Shown piece by piece: positions 51,601 to 62,560 of a DNA stretch of 64,000 nucleotides. The notes under the pieces are model-generated. The model worked only from the letters and a program-made list of their open reading frames with translations, ran no database searches and had not been told where the DNA came from. A program made the position numbers and the translations under genes. The DNA is from Patagioenas fasciata (Eukaryota > Chordata > Aves > Columbiformes > Columbidae), in NCBI RefSeq assembly GCF_037038585.1, contig NC_092524.1, forward strand, positions 67,506,552 to 67,570,551, written 5' to 3'. The first letter of the stretch is position 1, and every line of letters begins with the position of its first letter.

Positions 51601-52856
51601 CTGAGAATAAATGAGGCAGAGTTTATATGAAAGAATAAAACCTTAAGATTATGTCAAATTTGAATTATGTGTCTACCTTAAAAATTAATATCTAGTTAAA
51701 ATTTATTGAAGATAATCACAAGATATATACATTTCTTAAATTTTATATTTGTCATGATTACATAGGGACCGCACTCTTTCCTCCAATAACTTTCTTCTAT
51801 CAAAATACTGAAATAGTTCTAAAGAAATCTGTTAATATTTGTAAAGATTAACTGAATTTCTTGGACGGGGGGTGTCAAACCCGTTTTCACTGGGGAACAC
51901 ACCAGCCTCTTCGTTGCCTTCAAAGGGTTAAATGTAATTTGGGGTCTGTATAAACGTAACCACTCCTACGTTTATCCTGTTCTAAAATTACATTTGGCTC
52001 TTCGAAGGCAACCGTGGTGCTAATGTGGCCCCCTGTGAAAATGAGTTTGACAGCCCTGCCTTAGACCATAAGCATCCAGGATAGCCAGGGAGGCAGAATT
52101 CAGTATTTGCAGGCCCTGTTTGCTGGGAAGAAAGGTAAGTAATTAAAAGCTAGCAATTTTAAAAATAAAATTAGATTATGCTTTTACCCATTTATAATTA
52201 TATATACCAAATTATAATATACAATTACCCATTTCTAAGGATACTTTGAGCACATGACTGATGCCAGTTATAAATTAGATGAGATTTTATGTTAGGGTTT
52301 TCATTTCTTGAACAACCAAATTAAGAGGCTTCCCATTAAATATTAATAACAAATTGCATTCTTCCTTTAGCTGCTGCACAGAAATCAGAGTAAAGCTTTA
52401 TTCATACCGCTGAAACAAAGATAAAGTTGTATTAAGGCTTTATTTTCTTGATTTTTTTAACAGTTAGAAGAACTGTAGTCATTGATTTTTAAATATTAAA
52501 CATTTTTTTTTTAATTAAAACATTGACCACATTAGGTTCCTGTGATATTATTAAATCTACTTAGAAGACACCTTTAACAATAAAAAAAAAAGCTTTAGAA
52601 CAAGTCTTTTCTTACTCTGTTTTACACTGCTGTTCTCTTGAGAGCACTTTTCACTCTTCTCATTTGGCTGAGAATTTCCCCTCTCATCTGGGAGCTGAAC
52701 ATTGACATCTGCCAATCCAAACTGTCTGCCCTTTTCAAACAACTTGTGTCTGTTCTCCTTTTGAAGGGTCGATTTCCTGCGCGCAACTTTTGCTCTGAGG
52801 GTTTCCGTACTCAAATCCTTCTTGTATCGACTGGTAAACTGGGAGGCTACAGCCAT
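30694..52856 (-). CDS. DLGAP5: DLG-associated protein 5 (HURP), mitotic spindle protein, 18 coding exons
   Basis: Coding exons in order of translation: 52856-52616, 51123-50915, 50549-50457, 48451-48367, 46520-46425, 45310-45240, 43063-42768, 42427-42306, 42223-42094, 40894-40809, 40208-40048, 38368-38276, 36340-36121, 34598-34349, 34003-33946, 32827-32659, 32277-32228, 30816-30694. They sum to 2553 nt, 850 codons plus TGA, against 846 aa in human. Every junction is in phase; one donor is GC. The start ATG lies in [14 protein letters not shown], matching human MSSSHFASRHRKD. Visible parts: a KEN box at 33-35; a basic helical stretch [20 protein letters not shown] (about 95-115) in the microtubule-binding N-terminus; RITRSKA repeats near 160-230; and the GKAP-type core at about 448-640 with [17 protein letters not shown] and [13 protein letters not shown]. 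The C-terminus is [14 protein letters not shown]. In vertebrates the protein stabilises kinetochore fibres as a Ran-GTP/importin-beta effector and Aurora A substrate. Confidence 0.95.
31271..31752 (-). mobile_element. CR1 LINE 3' fragment in DLGAP5 intron
   Basis: Reverse-oriented relative to the window, therefore sense to DLGAP5. It begins CACAGAATCCCAGAACGTCA (reverse of the tail) and ends in CAGCAGTTCCCTGTCCTTCT. It lies between the last two coding exons. Confidence 0.9.
33238..33267. repeat. (TA)n microsatellite
   Basis: Imperfect TA/TATG dinucleotide array in a DLGAP5 intron. Confidence 0.8.
33944..33945 (-). promoter_or_regulatory. DLGAP5: GC splice donor of DLGAP5
   Basis: On the coding strand the 58-nt exon ends ATTAAG followed by GCAAGT. 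AAG|GCAAGT is the consensus of the rare GC-AG intron class. Using it joins the frame in phase 0 to the next exon (GTG CTG GAA) and keeps the whole 850-codon frame open; no GT nearby does so. Confidence 0.8.
36405..37155 (+). mobile_element. CR1 LINE fragment, antisense to DLGAP5
   Basis: One of the longer CR1 copies here: GTATAAGTTGGGGAATGACC, GGGACCTGGGGGTCCTGGGG, GACCATGAGCCAGCACTGGG, then the common 3' region and a CATTCTGTGATTCTGCGATC tail. It lies in the intron between the exons at 38368-38276 and 36340-36121. Confidence 0.9.
39068..39318 (+). mobile_element. CR1 LINE 3' fragment
   Basis: Contains GGCTGGACATGAGGAAGAAA, CATCCCTGGAGACATCCCAG and AACTGTTCTCTGATTCTATG. Same subfamily as 16930-17345. 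In a DLGAP5 intron, antisense to the gene. Confidence 0.9.
41001..41825 (-). mobile_element. CR1 LINE fragment, sense to DLGAP5
   Basis: Starts AGAATCACAGAATGTGAGGG and extends to CAGCCTGTCCAGGTCTCACT; its right part is the reverse of the 5' part of the 36405-37155 copy (GGTCATTCCTCAACTTATAC). It is about 825 bp long, in the intron between the exons at 42223-42094 and 40894-40809. Confidence 0.9.
43925..44468 (+). mobile_element. CR1 LINE 3' fragment
   Basis: Begins GCGAGACTGCATCTGGAATA, the last part of the CR1 reverse-transcriptase reading frame, and ends with a doubled octamer tail ATTCTGTGATTCTGTGATTG. In a DLGAP5 intron, antisense to the gene. Confidence 0.9.
49003..49695 (-). mobile_element. 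CR1 LINE fragment with reverse-transcriptase C-terminus
   Basis: On the minus strand a 127-codon open frame includes [38 protein letters not shown] and [19 protein letters not shown], the conserved end of CR1 ORF2. The 3' tail is the reverse of ATCACAGAATCACAGAATGG. 5'-truncated, so not active. It lies in the DLGAP5 intron between 50457 and 48451. Confidence 0.93.
51866..52058. mobile_element. Palindromic hAT-like MITE, copy 2
   Basis: Ends CGGGGGGTGTCAAACCCGTT and GAAAATGAGTTTGACAGCCC then TG. Arms and the internal AACGTAACCACTCCTACGTT loop region match the copy at 8766-8954. In a DLGAP5 intron. Confidence 0.75.
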
Positions 52857-52866
52857 CTTGATTATC

Positions 52867-55530
52867 CTAGACAAAAATCACAGTGATTAGGGCAAAATCT
52901 TTTTCTTTTTTTCCTTTGTTTCTGAATGTGTACCAGGGAAAATGCAAATGACAATTTCAGTAATGGCTCTTCGCTATTCCTCTTTATTTTACGCAGTCAA
53001 GGGGATAGTTGGTTTGTTAAGTGGTCAACAAGCCTTACATAGAATCAGCAGGGGATGCTGTGCTGCTGCCAGGGATTGTCCTGTTGCTTCTGTTTTCAGC
53101 ACAGATGGTTTTCATGTTAAGGAGACAGGCAAGTAAATGACAAGGTTGTAGGACAATACTTGGAAGCAACGTTGCCGCTGAGCATTTAGATTATACCCTA
53201 TCTGATGGCGAGGCATTTTTGTCCTGCATCGGAGCGCTCGGCACCATTTCCCAACAGAGTTTCCAGGATGCAACCGCAGTACAATAGCATTTATTTTGAG
53301 CAGGATTTCTCCCTGCTTTTTTAACCTGAGGAAGACTTGATGCAAACGTCAGTTGCTCTGTACGTGCTGCGCTAACAGGGATGTCAAAAGCTGCATCCCC
53401 TGCACCCCACCGAAACTTGTCTTGTCCAGGGTTTTAATTCTTTCTTCCTGAGCGGAGGTCAAAACCAGTTCTTGCAATCGGTCTTACGCTGTCTGCCACC
53501 TAAACCATGGTCTCTTAGAAATCTCCTTTTCTATTGCTTGTAGAAAACAGCTCTACAATAAGGAGGGTAATAGAGCTAAACTAAACAGGCAACAATAACT
53601 CATTGACCAGTAAACTGGTCATTTACTGAAATTCTTACTTTCAAGACAGCAGCTTTGATCAAGTTAAACGAACCATCAGTGAACCAGACTGAAAAGATCA
53701 GCCTTGACTGTGAGGGTACAGGATTTTGCAAAATCCACCCTCCCTCCTCCATCTGCCATCAGTATCTCAGGCCAAAACCAACACCAGCAGCCTAACTGAA
53801 AAACTCAAATGTCCAAAGGAAAAAAAAGAGTACCAAAATAAACAGAAAGAATAAAGGAATAAATAACAACGTGCTCTTAAAGTGTATACACTTATAAATG
53901 AAGTGAGCAATGAGAAAATTTGAGCTATTCTAAGAAGGAACACAGACAAAGAGTGTTCAGATACCACCACTGCTGCAGGAATGCCAAATGGTCCATGGAA
54001 ATGTAAAGGAGCAAATGGGAATAAAAACTAAACTCAGCTTAAAGCACTCGAATCAGACTGTATCTCTTCTATCTCTATCCTGGAAGAGCTGGTGAATGTC
54101 AGTGCTGATTTGTGAATATCTTACATTTCATCCTGCATCTTACATTCCAATTTTCAAAAACTGATTAAGCATGCCAGTTAATTAGTGATGATTGCAAATG
54201 ATCAGGCTAACCCTGTTGTTCATAGGTCATACCTGCCTTGCTTGATCTGTCAGTGATTAAGGAAGCTTAGCTCATACGCATCTCAAATAATCATCTTTGG
54301 ACCAGTCTTGTTAGGAACTCCCACAGAAAGAAAGAACACAGTTAACGGCAATATATCCCTACAACCTACCTAGCAGGTGTTTTGAGCTCAGTGGATGAAA
54401 ATGATTTCTAAAAGCAGCAGCTGCTATCAAGTCTCTACATTCATTCTCTTGCAGGACAAATTCCCTGTGTCTGGGACTCTTTAAACATTATTTTTAAGCC
54501 GCATTTGCCTTAAAAACTGGTAAATATTTAACACATTTGAAGGATTTTTATGCTCCACCTTCTACCTTGAAGAATATTTTCCTAGCTATTGTAGTATAAG
54601 ACTGCTTAAGGCCTTTTCCCACAAATAAGCCTCAATAGTAAGGGATCTACCTTGCAATAAGTAACCCCGCAGCAGAATTTATCCGGAACTTGAAGAAGGC
54701 AAATATAACATAAGCAGAGACACAGAGAGAACTTCCCACTGTAGTGTTATTAACTCATATCCCAGGCCTGCAAAAGCAATGCAACTGATTACTCATTATC
54801 TCCTTGGGGTCATTAAAAAAAAAATGTATGGCATGCTTAATGTCCTAAGCATCTCTTTAGGACAAAAATAACTGTCTTATTTTCTTTCCACGTTATGGTT
54901 TCTGAGTATTACCTTGCCCAAACAGAAGTCTAGAAGATCAATTGGAATTTAAGTCGGTATGAATTCAAGTAAAGCCTAGTAACAAGAAAGGGACAAAGGC
55001 TTAAATGTAAGACTTGTGACTGGGTAGTATATACTACTAAAGTTAAAGTTGAAAAATTATAGTATTGTTTTTTAATAAAAAAAGGGGAGGGGGGAAATAA
55101 TCACTTTTGACCAGCATTGTCACAAAACCGAAAGGAATAATACAGACATGAAAAAATATTTAGGTGCACATTTCGCATTTTATCCTGAATAGTGAGAAAC
55201 AGAGTAGGAACTGTGAACACCGTTATTTTTAAAACAAGAACGCGGCAAGTTTAGGGACTGAATAAGATCCAGTCTCAAAGGTTTCGAGACGAGGCCCAGG
55301 GGGTGACGATAAGCGGGACACACCGCTCCCAGTCCCCTGTTCTGAGAGGCCGCCACTGCTCCGGCCCCTCAGCCCCTTCGCCTCCACCGCCGTGTTTCCA
55401 GGCCGGCTCCGAGAGGAGGCACCGCAGCCAGGCCCGCATGACAAGACCCCTGCCCCGGTGCCCCTTATAAGGCCCCTTTCCGCTCCCACCGGTCGCAAAC
55501 ACCCACGGAGCGCCGCCAGCCCCGCCATAC
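52867..55530 (-). other. DLGAP5: DLGAP5 intron 1
   Basis: Lies between the non-coding exon 1 (donor CAG|GTATGG, exon end at 55531) and the start-codon exon, whose acceptor TTTTTGTCTAG abuts 52866. No recognisable repeat family or extra exon was seen in it apart from short A-rich runs. Confidence 0.65.
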
Positions 55531-55775
55531 CTGTACTGGCCTCCTTAGCCGCCTCAGCGCGGCCCGTCGCGCCTCACTTTCAAATCTCACCTGCCAACGT
55601 TCATTGGTCAGTCCCAACCCGCCCGCAAGCTCTCATTGGTCCGCTCACGGCCGACGGTTGATGGCCAGAGCCGAAATCGCTGAACCGGCTGTTTATTGGA
55701 TGCCCGGGAAAGCGACGCTTGATACGCATTGGCTTCGCTGAAAATTTCCCCTCCCGCACTTGCCGCTCATTGGCT
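55531..55775 (-). promoter_or_regulatory. DLGAP5: DLGAP5 exon 1 and cell-cycle promoter
   Basis: CpG-rich. Five ATTGG motifs (CCAAT on the gene's strand) start at 55603, 55635, 55695, 55728 and 55769; two neighbouring pairs are 32 and 33 bp apart. A TTTGAA cell-cycle homology region lies at 55579-55584, just downstream of the nearest CCAAT box. NF-Y boxes spaced by about three helical turns plus a CHR is the well-known layout of genes repressed by DREAM and activated by B-MYB/FOXM1 in G2/M, which fits the mitotic role of DLGAP5. Transcription probably starts near 55560-55600; exon 1 ends at 55531. Confidence 0.75.
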
Positions 55776-55799
55776 AGCGGAGTGAGGGAGGTGAGGCCT

Positions 55800-55943
55800 G
55801 TGGGCAGTGCGGGAGCTGGCGTCCCGCCCGCCGCGGGGGCGCCGCGCCAAGATGGCGGGGGTGGTTGTCGGGGCTTGAGGGGATGACTCAGGCCGCGATG
55901 TGGGGTACGGGTCCCTCTGGCCCCACAGGGACTTGGAGACAGG
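55800..55943 (+). promoter_or_regulatory. Divergent CpG region with possible first exon
   Basis: AAGATGGCGG at 55849-55858 is a YY1-type initiator element often placed just after a start site. A possible donor AGG|GTGAGG follows at 55943/55944. Together these suggest a transcript going right, away from DLGAP5: either a divergent non-coding RNA or an alternative first exon of FBXO34. No protein is supported. Confidence 0.35.
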
Positions 55944-56461
55944 GTGAGGGGCCCCGTACCGCTCTCCCAGCGCCCAGGCAGGCGTATGTCCGCACCTCAG
56001 TGGCCTCCCTGTGCTGCCTCCTGAGTAACCGGAGCCGGCTTTCCACAGGTTGTGCCGAGGTTTGCTGCCCCTTCGTTCCCTCCTGTATTTGCATCATACC
56101 GGCCCTCCGGTTTGCTGCGGTGGGTTGTACTGATTGCGATTCTCATCCGCCAGACAGTTTGCGTTTGTTTATAAAAATCTGCGGAATTAAAAATGCGAAA
56201 ATGTTCAGAAAGCGGCCACTTGGTGGCACTGCAAAAATGTAGACGGTGTTTGAGAAAAGTGTCGCCAACCAGGAAACTGCTGAGCAGCGGGCACACGGTG
56301 GACAAGACACCTCGCAAACGGCCTAAAAATGCAGGACCTCCATATGGCTGAACAGTAAAACGTCAGTAAATTTTTATACAAATGTGATTACGGTGGATGA
56401 AGCAGTAAGTGGATTGAAGACCATGTGCTCAGAGCGCAGAGCTGTTCCACATGGTTGTGAT

Positions 56462-56832
56462 CAGTCTTGTATCATGAGGAGCATCTGAGGGACCTGGGGG
56501 TTCACCTGGAGAACAGAAGCTGAGGGGAGACCTTCTGATCTCTGAACTGCCTGCAAGCAGCTTGGAGCATGGAGGGGGTTGGTCTCTTCTCCCAAGTGAC
56601 AAGTGATAGGACCTCAAGTTGCACCAGGGTAGGTTCAGATTGGATATTGCGAAAAATTTCTTCCCGGAAAGGGCTGTCGGGCATTGGAACAGGCTGCCCA
56701 GGGCAGTGGTGGAGTCAGCATCGCTGAAGGGGGTGAACAGACACATAGATGAGGTTCTTCGGGACATGGTTTGTTGGTGGACATGATGATCTTGAGGGTC
56801 TCTTCCAAGAAAAATGATTCTGTGATTGGAGA
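56462..56832 (+). mobile_element. CR1 LINE 3' fragment
   Basis: Contains GAGCATCTGAGGGACCTGGG, GAGACCTTCTGATCTCTGAA, GGAACAGGCTGCCCAGGGCA and a GATTCTGTGATTGG tail. Same subfamily as 27108-27714. Confidence 0.88.
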
Positions 56833-57199
56833 GTGGCTCTCTGGATGATGATTGCAGCAGTCACCCCTTGGTCCTCTGTGTAGGCTGCCAGGGATATGAT
56901 ATGGCAAATATTTGCAAACTTTGAACATCCAGACTACTCCTACAATCATTAATTTGCTATAAGATATTAAAGGTTAGTATAGAGGTTATTGACTGCTGCC
57001 AGGTTCCCCAATTATATGAAAAAGATACAATTAAACAACAGAGCTACAGGAGTTTGTGTTTGTAGACTCTGCCCACAGACTCCAATACAATGCAATCTTC
57101 AGTGTTTGCTGGTTTAAGTACTTCCCCTTTTCTCCCAAATCAGTGAAATTTGAGGGTGTTCAACTGTTCTACCTTATGATACCAGAATATAGTCCAATG

Positions 57200-57578
57200 A
57201 TGTGCAACCTAGAGAAGAGAATGGCTCTGGGGAGACCTTACTGCGGCCTTTCTGTACTAAAAGGGGCCAATAAGAAAGATGGGGACAGACTTTTATCAGG
57301 GCCTGTTGAGAAAGGACAAAGACTGATGGTTTAAAACTAAAGGAGGGGAGATTCAGGCCAGACATGAGGAAGAAATTGTTGGCCCTGAGGGTGGTGAGAG
57401 CCTGGCCCAGGTTGGCCAGAGAGGTGGTGGCTGAACCATCCCTGGAGACATCCCAGGCCAGGCTGGATGGGGCTCTGAGCAACCTGAGCTGGTGAAGATG
57501 TCCCTGCTCATGGCAGGGGTGGCACTGGATGAGCTTGGAAGGTCCCTTCCCACCCAAACTGTTCTGTGATTCTATGTG
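57200..57578 (+). mobile_element. CR1 LINE 3' fragment
   Basis: Contains AAAAGGGGCCAATAAGAAAG, GACATGAGGAAGAAATTGTT, GGTCCCTTCCCACCCAAACT and GTTCTGTGATTCTATG. Same subfamily as 16930-17345 and 39068-39318. Confidence 0.9.
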
Positions 57579-60500
57579 AGCCACGCTGAACCACAAGTTT
57601 TAAGGAAAATATTAATTTGGGAGTGTCTTCCTTCCAACCCAGAATAACTTTTGCATCTGCAGGATTCCGTCATGCTGAAAATACTAATTTGTTCCTCAGA
57701 GCATCTAGACTGACACATTTACTAATTCCCACCATGTGGATACTGAATTTAGGAAGCGTGGCTGCACTACAGCCAGGGCTTTAATCTCACCTGCTCAAAT
57801 AACAACATCAGCGATGACAGACGGGTAATTTGAGCACTAACTGGGGTCCTTGGCGGGCTCAGGCTCTGCTGTGCAGCCTTGCTGGTTGTTACCTGAGCTA
57901 ACTAGGTTGAAGCCAGAGCGGGTTTCCTTAACATGCTGCAGTAACACATTCCGCTAACAATATCTAGGTCACCGCAAGGGTCTTGATATATTTGAATAAT
58001 GCCACAATTTTAAAGTATTGCAATGTCACTTTAAGATAAAAAACACACTAATTGGATGTTTTTCAACCAAATTCCTGATTGGTATGGATTTTATTGTATT
58101 AAGAGGAATAATAATATATTACCATTTAGTAGAGATAAACAAGCAATATTAATGTAAAACTTCATTCTGTACAGGTATTAGGCATGCCTGAAAGATTAAC
58201 TGTATAATTCTCATACAGTCTTGATGATTTTGTGATAATATGCCTACATTTTAGCCACCGAAGGTTTGAGAACCGATTTGAATGGATGTATTTCTTGACA
58301 ATATAACTATCGTTATCAGATACCAGATTTTTCCATAATGATCTCCTTAGTACAAAATGTAACTTGCTCTTTCCGTTCACAAGAGATTTTGTTTTGTGAG
58401 GGTGATTCTTCCCTGGCATAAATGTACCTCACTGAAGAGGAATACAGAACATGCAGGGAAACCTATCTCCAAATTTAGCCCTGAAATAATTGCAATTTCT
58501 GGCTATTTTTGGTGAAGTGATCCCGAGATCTCGAGCTGACAGAAGCACTGACACGCTGGGTGTGCAAAGCAAGTCGAATAACATCTCACGGTTGATTTTT
58601 CTTCCCACCAGGTCTCTGCTCAGGAGGTGGGAGGTTCCACTCACCCTTTGGTGGTGTCTTTGTAACACTCTCCGGGTTATAAATAGAAAGACAAGGTACC
58701 TGACTTTGAGTATTACATTGCACTCCAGCAGCCTGATACTCAATAGTTGGGTGTTGTAGCACATTTATAAAGCTCCCAGCTTTCACTAGAGCTAGTCCAA
58801 AATGCAAAATAGCAATCTTATAGTGCGAAGTACAGTTGGAAACGAAGTCTGGGTAGTTTTTATCTCAGCATATCTTTACATCCGTTGTTATTTACGGCAT
58901 GTTTGCACCAAATGTTTCCTGCTGTTACAGATTTCAGTCAAAACCCTGCTCTGGTGCTACAGGTGAAAGTGTCCTGCAGCTGGTTTCGTTCTCCAGGGCC
59001 CAAAGCCACGTTCTTGAGGAAATCCCATTTCTTTCCAAACCATCTCAAACTCTCTTGCTTTTCTTCCATGGGGAAGAGAGGAGTGGGAATTAGCCGCAGA
59101 ACAAATGCTGGATTCAACCTTAAGCCACTGCTGAGTTGAGACCAAAGCTTTTAGTGTTTCCAGAGAGTGTTTGGAGTGGGTTACTTTGGGTGAATTGTAC
59201 TTTTAGCTCCTTTAGCAAAAAAGAGAGGAAGAAACTGCTTAGTGAGGTCGTATTAGATGATGTTTCAGCAGTAGTAGGTTTCTAATTGAATTAGGCCAGG
59301 ACCATTACATTTGCATTTGAAAAAAGCATACTTTTCTCTCGCTTAGACAAAACTTGCAGTATTTTTTATGATTAGGTTGGTTTAAAACCTGTATGTATTT
59401 TTCTCATTGTGCATCTCCTTTGTGTGCCTCCTTTCCCCAGAGGCAGAACATCTTTTATGGAAGCTGGATGTGACTATTGGAGTTAAGTGTCTTAGGGCTA
59501 AATCAAATACAAAGGTGATAAGGAACAGCCTGCTTTACAGAGTACAAGAACTCAAAGCTTTGAGGAATATGACCGTTAATTAAGCTGGAAACAATAACGA
59601 CTTGGTTAATCCTATGTACTCTGACAGAGTTAAACTTCTCCAGGTCTCTGATAAGATAGGACTAGTTTATCTATTGTTTTGTTAATGTCCAAGGCGACAG
59701 AAATGCAAAAGTGCCAGATGGCCATAAGCTAAACAATGTGCAAAATCTTTCTTATATTATCACTAAATGCTGGAGGGGGCTGGGGGTAGGAGAAAGGTTA
59801 TTTAATCATTAGAAGCCACTTAGCAACAAATGGCATTTAGTGGTCTTTATCAACTTAAACCAAAAGACTGAGTCTGTACCGTTGTGGGGCCTTTTTCTAA
59901 TGTGACAGGGCACATATTTTATTCCCCTTTAAGTCATCTGGTGATATCATGTGTGTCAGTGTGTGGTAAATAAGGTTTGTTTTTTTTCCATGTGCACCCA
60001 AAAAAAAGGAAAAATCACTATGATCCTATACTGAAATACTGAATTTTCCCCTGGAACACATGAAGCTACTGTGTCAGCAGCAGCTAAATCCCATTGTTGT
60101 GCTGGGGTTTTGTTACGGTCGAGATGAGAATGTACTGGAGGGAAGAGGAGCTGTAGGTTCTGTTTTCTGTCCTGTCACTGATCTGATATTTGACCTTTGG
60201 CATCTCATTTTACTTCTGTCTTCTCTCCTGTCCTCGCTTCGGCTGTAGTCAACAGGGACTCCAGAGACTTTGGGAGATTCATCTGAGATGCCATGTTAAC
60301 GTGATCCTGCGCCTTGGCTAATTAGCTTTGCCCCTCGTCAGGACCACTGTGCTGACACAATACTGCTTTTTAGCTTGAGAATGGTCTCAAGGATCTTCTC
60401 ACACTATTCCATTACACAGAAAAAGTGGTGCCTCAACTGCTGCTCTCCTGCAGGGCACAGAAACCAGGACTTTTCAGTTTGCCGCCCTGGATCATCCATG

Positions 60501-61029
60501 GTTCCCATGGGGACCTGCATCCCTCTCCACTTCCCTCCCTGCAGAATCAAACTGCCAAAATCTTCTTTTGAGGAGCATGAAGGCTTCTTGCAGGAAGCTG
60601 CCATCTGGTGCCACCACTTGATTCCCCTTTTCCCAACACTTACCTCTTGCTCTCAATACCTTTGGTTTCAGGGGACTTCTCTGATGCTCATCTCTCTCCC
60701 TGCAGGCTGAGAACTTTGTGAGGATGACACAGAGAAGATGGCTGGGGTCATGTTTGCATGACAAACCACTGCCTGGGCTCTGCCGTGCCTCCTTGGGCAC
60801 ATCTACACCAGGAACACCAGCTCTTGTTCTTTTCTGCCAAGAGCACAGACAACGGCAAAAGGGTATTTAGTGAAACAAGCCACCTGGCACCGCACTGGTG
60901 GGGTTCCAGTAGCCTCCCAGCAGCTCTTTTGGCCCTGCAGTCAGGAGATAAGTAGATTTTAAAGCCAGAAGAACTATCACGTGAGTTTCTTTGGCCTCCC
61001 GCAGAGGACTGTATAGAGGGCAGAGCAAT

Positions 61030-61456
61030 GAAGATGATGGAGTGGAGCATCACCCATGTGAGGAAAGGCTGAGGGAGCTGGGGCTCTTCAGCTTGGAGGA
61101 GACTGAGGGGTGACCTTGTTAATGTTTATAAATATGTAAAGGGCAAGTGCCATGAGGATGGAGCCAGGCTCTTCTCGGTGACAATGAGTCACCGAGGGGC
61201 AGTGAGTACAGACTGGAACACAGGAGGTTCCACTTAAATTTGAGAAGAAACTTCTTCATGGTGAGGGTGGCAGAGCCTGGCCCAGGCTGCCCAGGGAGGT
61301 TGTGGAGTCTCCTTCTCTGCAGCCATTCAAACCCGCCTGGACACCTTCCTGTGGAACCTCAGCTGGGTGTTCCTGCTCCATGGGGGGATTGGACTAGGTG
61401 ATCTTTCGAGGTCCCTTCCAATCCCTAACATTCTGTGATTCTGTGATTTTTAACCT
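61030..61456 (+). mobile_element. CR1 LINE 3' fragment
   Basis: Starts GATGATGGAGTGGAGCATCA, runs through AACTTCTTCATGGTGAGGGT and ends CATTCTGTGATTCTGTGATT. Same subfamily as 43925-44468. It abuts the CpG island on its right. Confidence 0.9.
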
Positions 61457-61479
61457 GTTACCACCACACTAAATCCACT

Positions 61480-62560
61480 TTTAAGCGGCTGGTGCCAGGC
61501 GGAGGGCTGAGAGCCGGCACCCCTGTTGCTAAACCTCGCAGACACCCAAACTAAGGCCCGAGCCCGGAGGCACCGGGGGCTGCCAGCGCTGGGAGGTACG
61601 GGGGGTCCTTGACCCTGCACCGGGCTCTGCCTTGAAACGTCCCTGACCTTGAACCCCAGGGGCCTGCCTGCGGAGAACTGTGGCCCCGGAGGGGAGCGGG
61701 AGGAGCGCGGCGGCCCCTGCGGAGACCCGAGAGTCCCTCAGCCGGGCCCCCGGCCCCAGCGCTGCCTGGCGCGGCGGAGCGGCCGGTGCCTGGCACGGCG
61801 CGGCCCTCCCCGGCGAGCCCGGGCCCGTCCCGCTCCGCCCCGCCCCGGGCAGGGATTGGCGCGACCGGCGCGGCTCCTCCCGCCGCCGCGGCTGGGCGCA
61901 GGGGATCCGGGCGCGCCGAGCCCAGCCTGGCGGCTCCGCGCAGCTCGCCGCCGGGACGTCCCCTCCTCCGCGCGGGAGCGCGGCCGGCCCCGCTCCGGGT
62001 AGGCTTCTGGCGGCGCGGCGGGACCGGGGATGGGGAGAGGGGGGGACGACGAGCCGGCCGCTCTGCTCGGGGCCGCAGGCTGGGGCGGGCAGGTGGGCGG
62101 CGAGCAGGCCCCGCACGCACCGCCCGCTCTCCCGGCCGGCCATGGCGGCTCCGGGGGCCGCCGAGGGGCCGCTGGCCGCCCGCCGGCAGGGGCTGCGCGG
62201 CACCGGGCCCCGCGGAGCGCACCGGGCCTCCCCGCTCCCGCCTGCCAGCCGCCCTCTCCCGGGTTTATTTTATTTTGTTCCCGGTGCTCCGCTCCCCGTG
62301 CTGGGGTGTGGGGGGGGTGTTATTTCGCTTTCCCCTTGTGCCCCCTCCGCTGGCAGCGCTCCCGGGGCCTTCCCGCCTCCCGGCGGGTCTGACAGCCCGA
62401 GCCCGCGGCCGGGGCGCTCCGGGGGTGCCGGTCCCGCTCCCCCGGGTGCGAGTCGCGGAGCATCTCGGCTCCTCCGCGGTTGCGTAACGCGATCGTCCCG
62501 CGGGGCCGGCCCACGCGGGGCTGGGGGTGCGGGGGTCGCTCCGACCCCGTGTGGTGGTCT
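61480..62560. promoter_or_regulatory. CpG island, candidate FBXO34 promoter
   Basis: About 1 kb of very GC- and CpG-rich DNA. Long open frames occur on both strands at once (up to 365 codons), which is what GC-rich DNA does by chance, and none looks like a known protein. In the human block the next gene right of DLGAP5 is FBXO34, transcribed rightward from a CpG island with a non-coding first exon. By synteny this island is the best candidate for its promoter (inference). The exact first exon cannot be fixed. Confidence 0.45.

Larger units (their letters stand above)
56000..61480. other. Repeat-rich region right of DLGAP5
   Basis: No gene is supported. Contains three CR1 fragments listed separately. 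Open frames at 58.4-58.8, 58.9-59.1 and 60.4-60.8 kb overlap on both strands, lack splice logic and match nothing I know. Confidence 0.55.
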
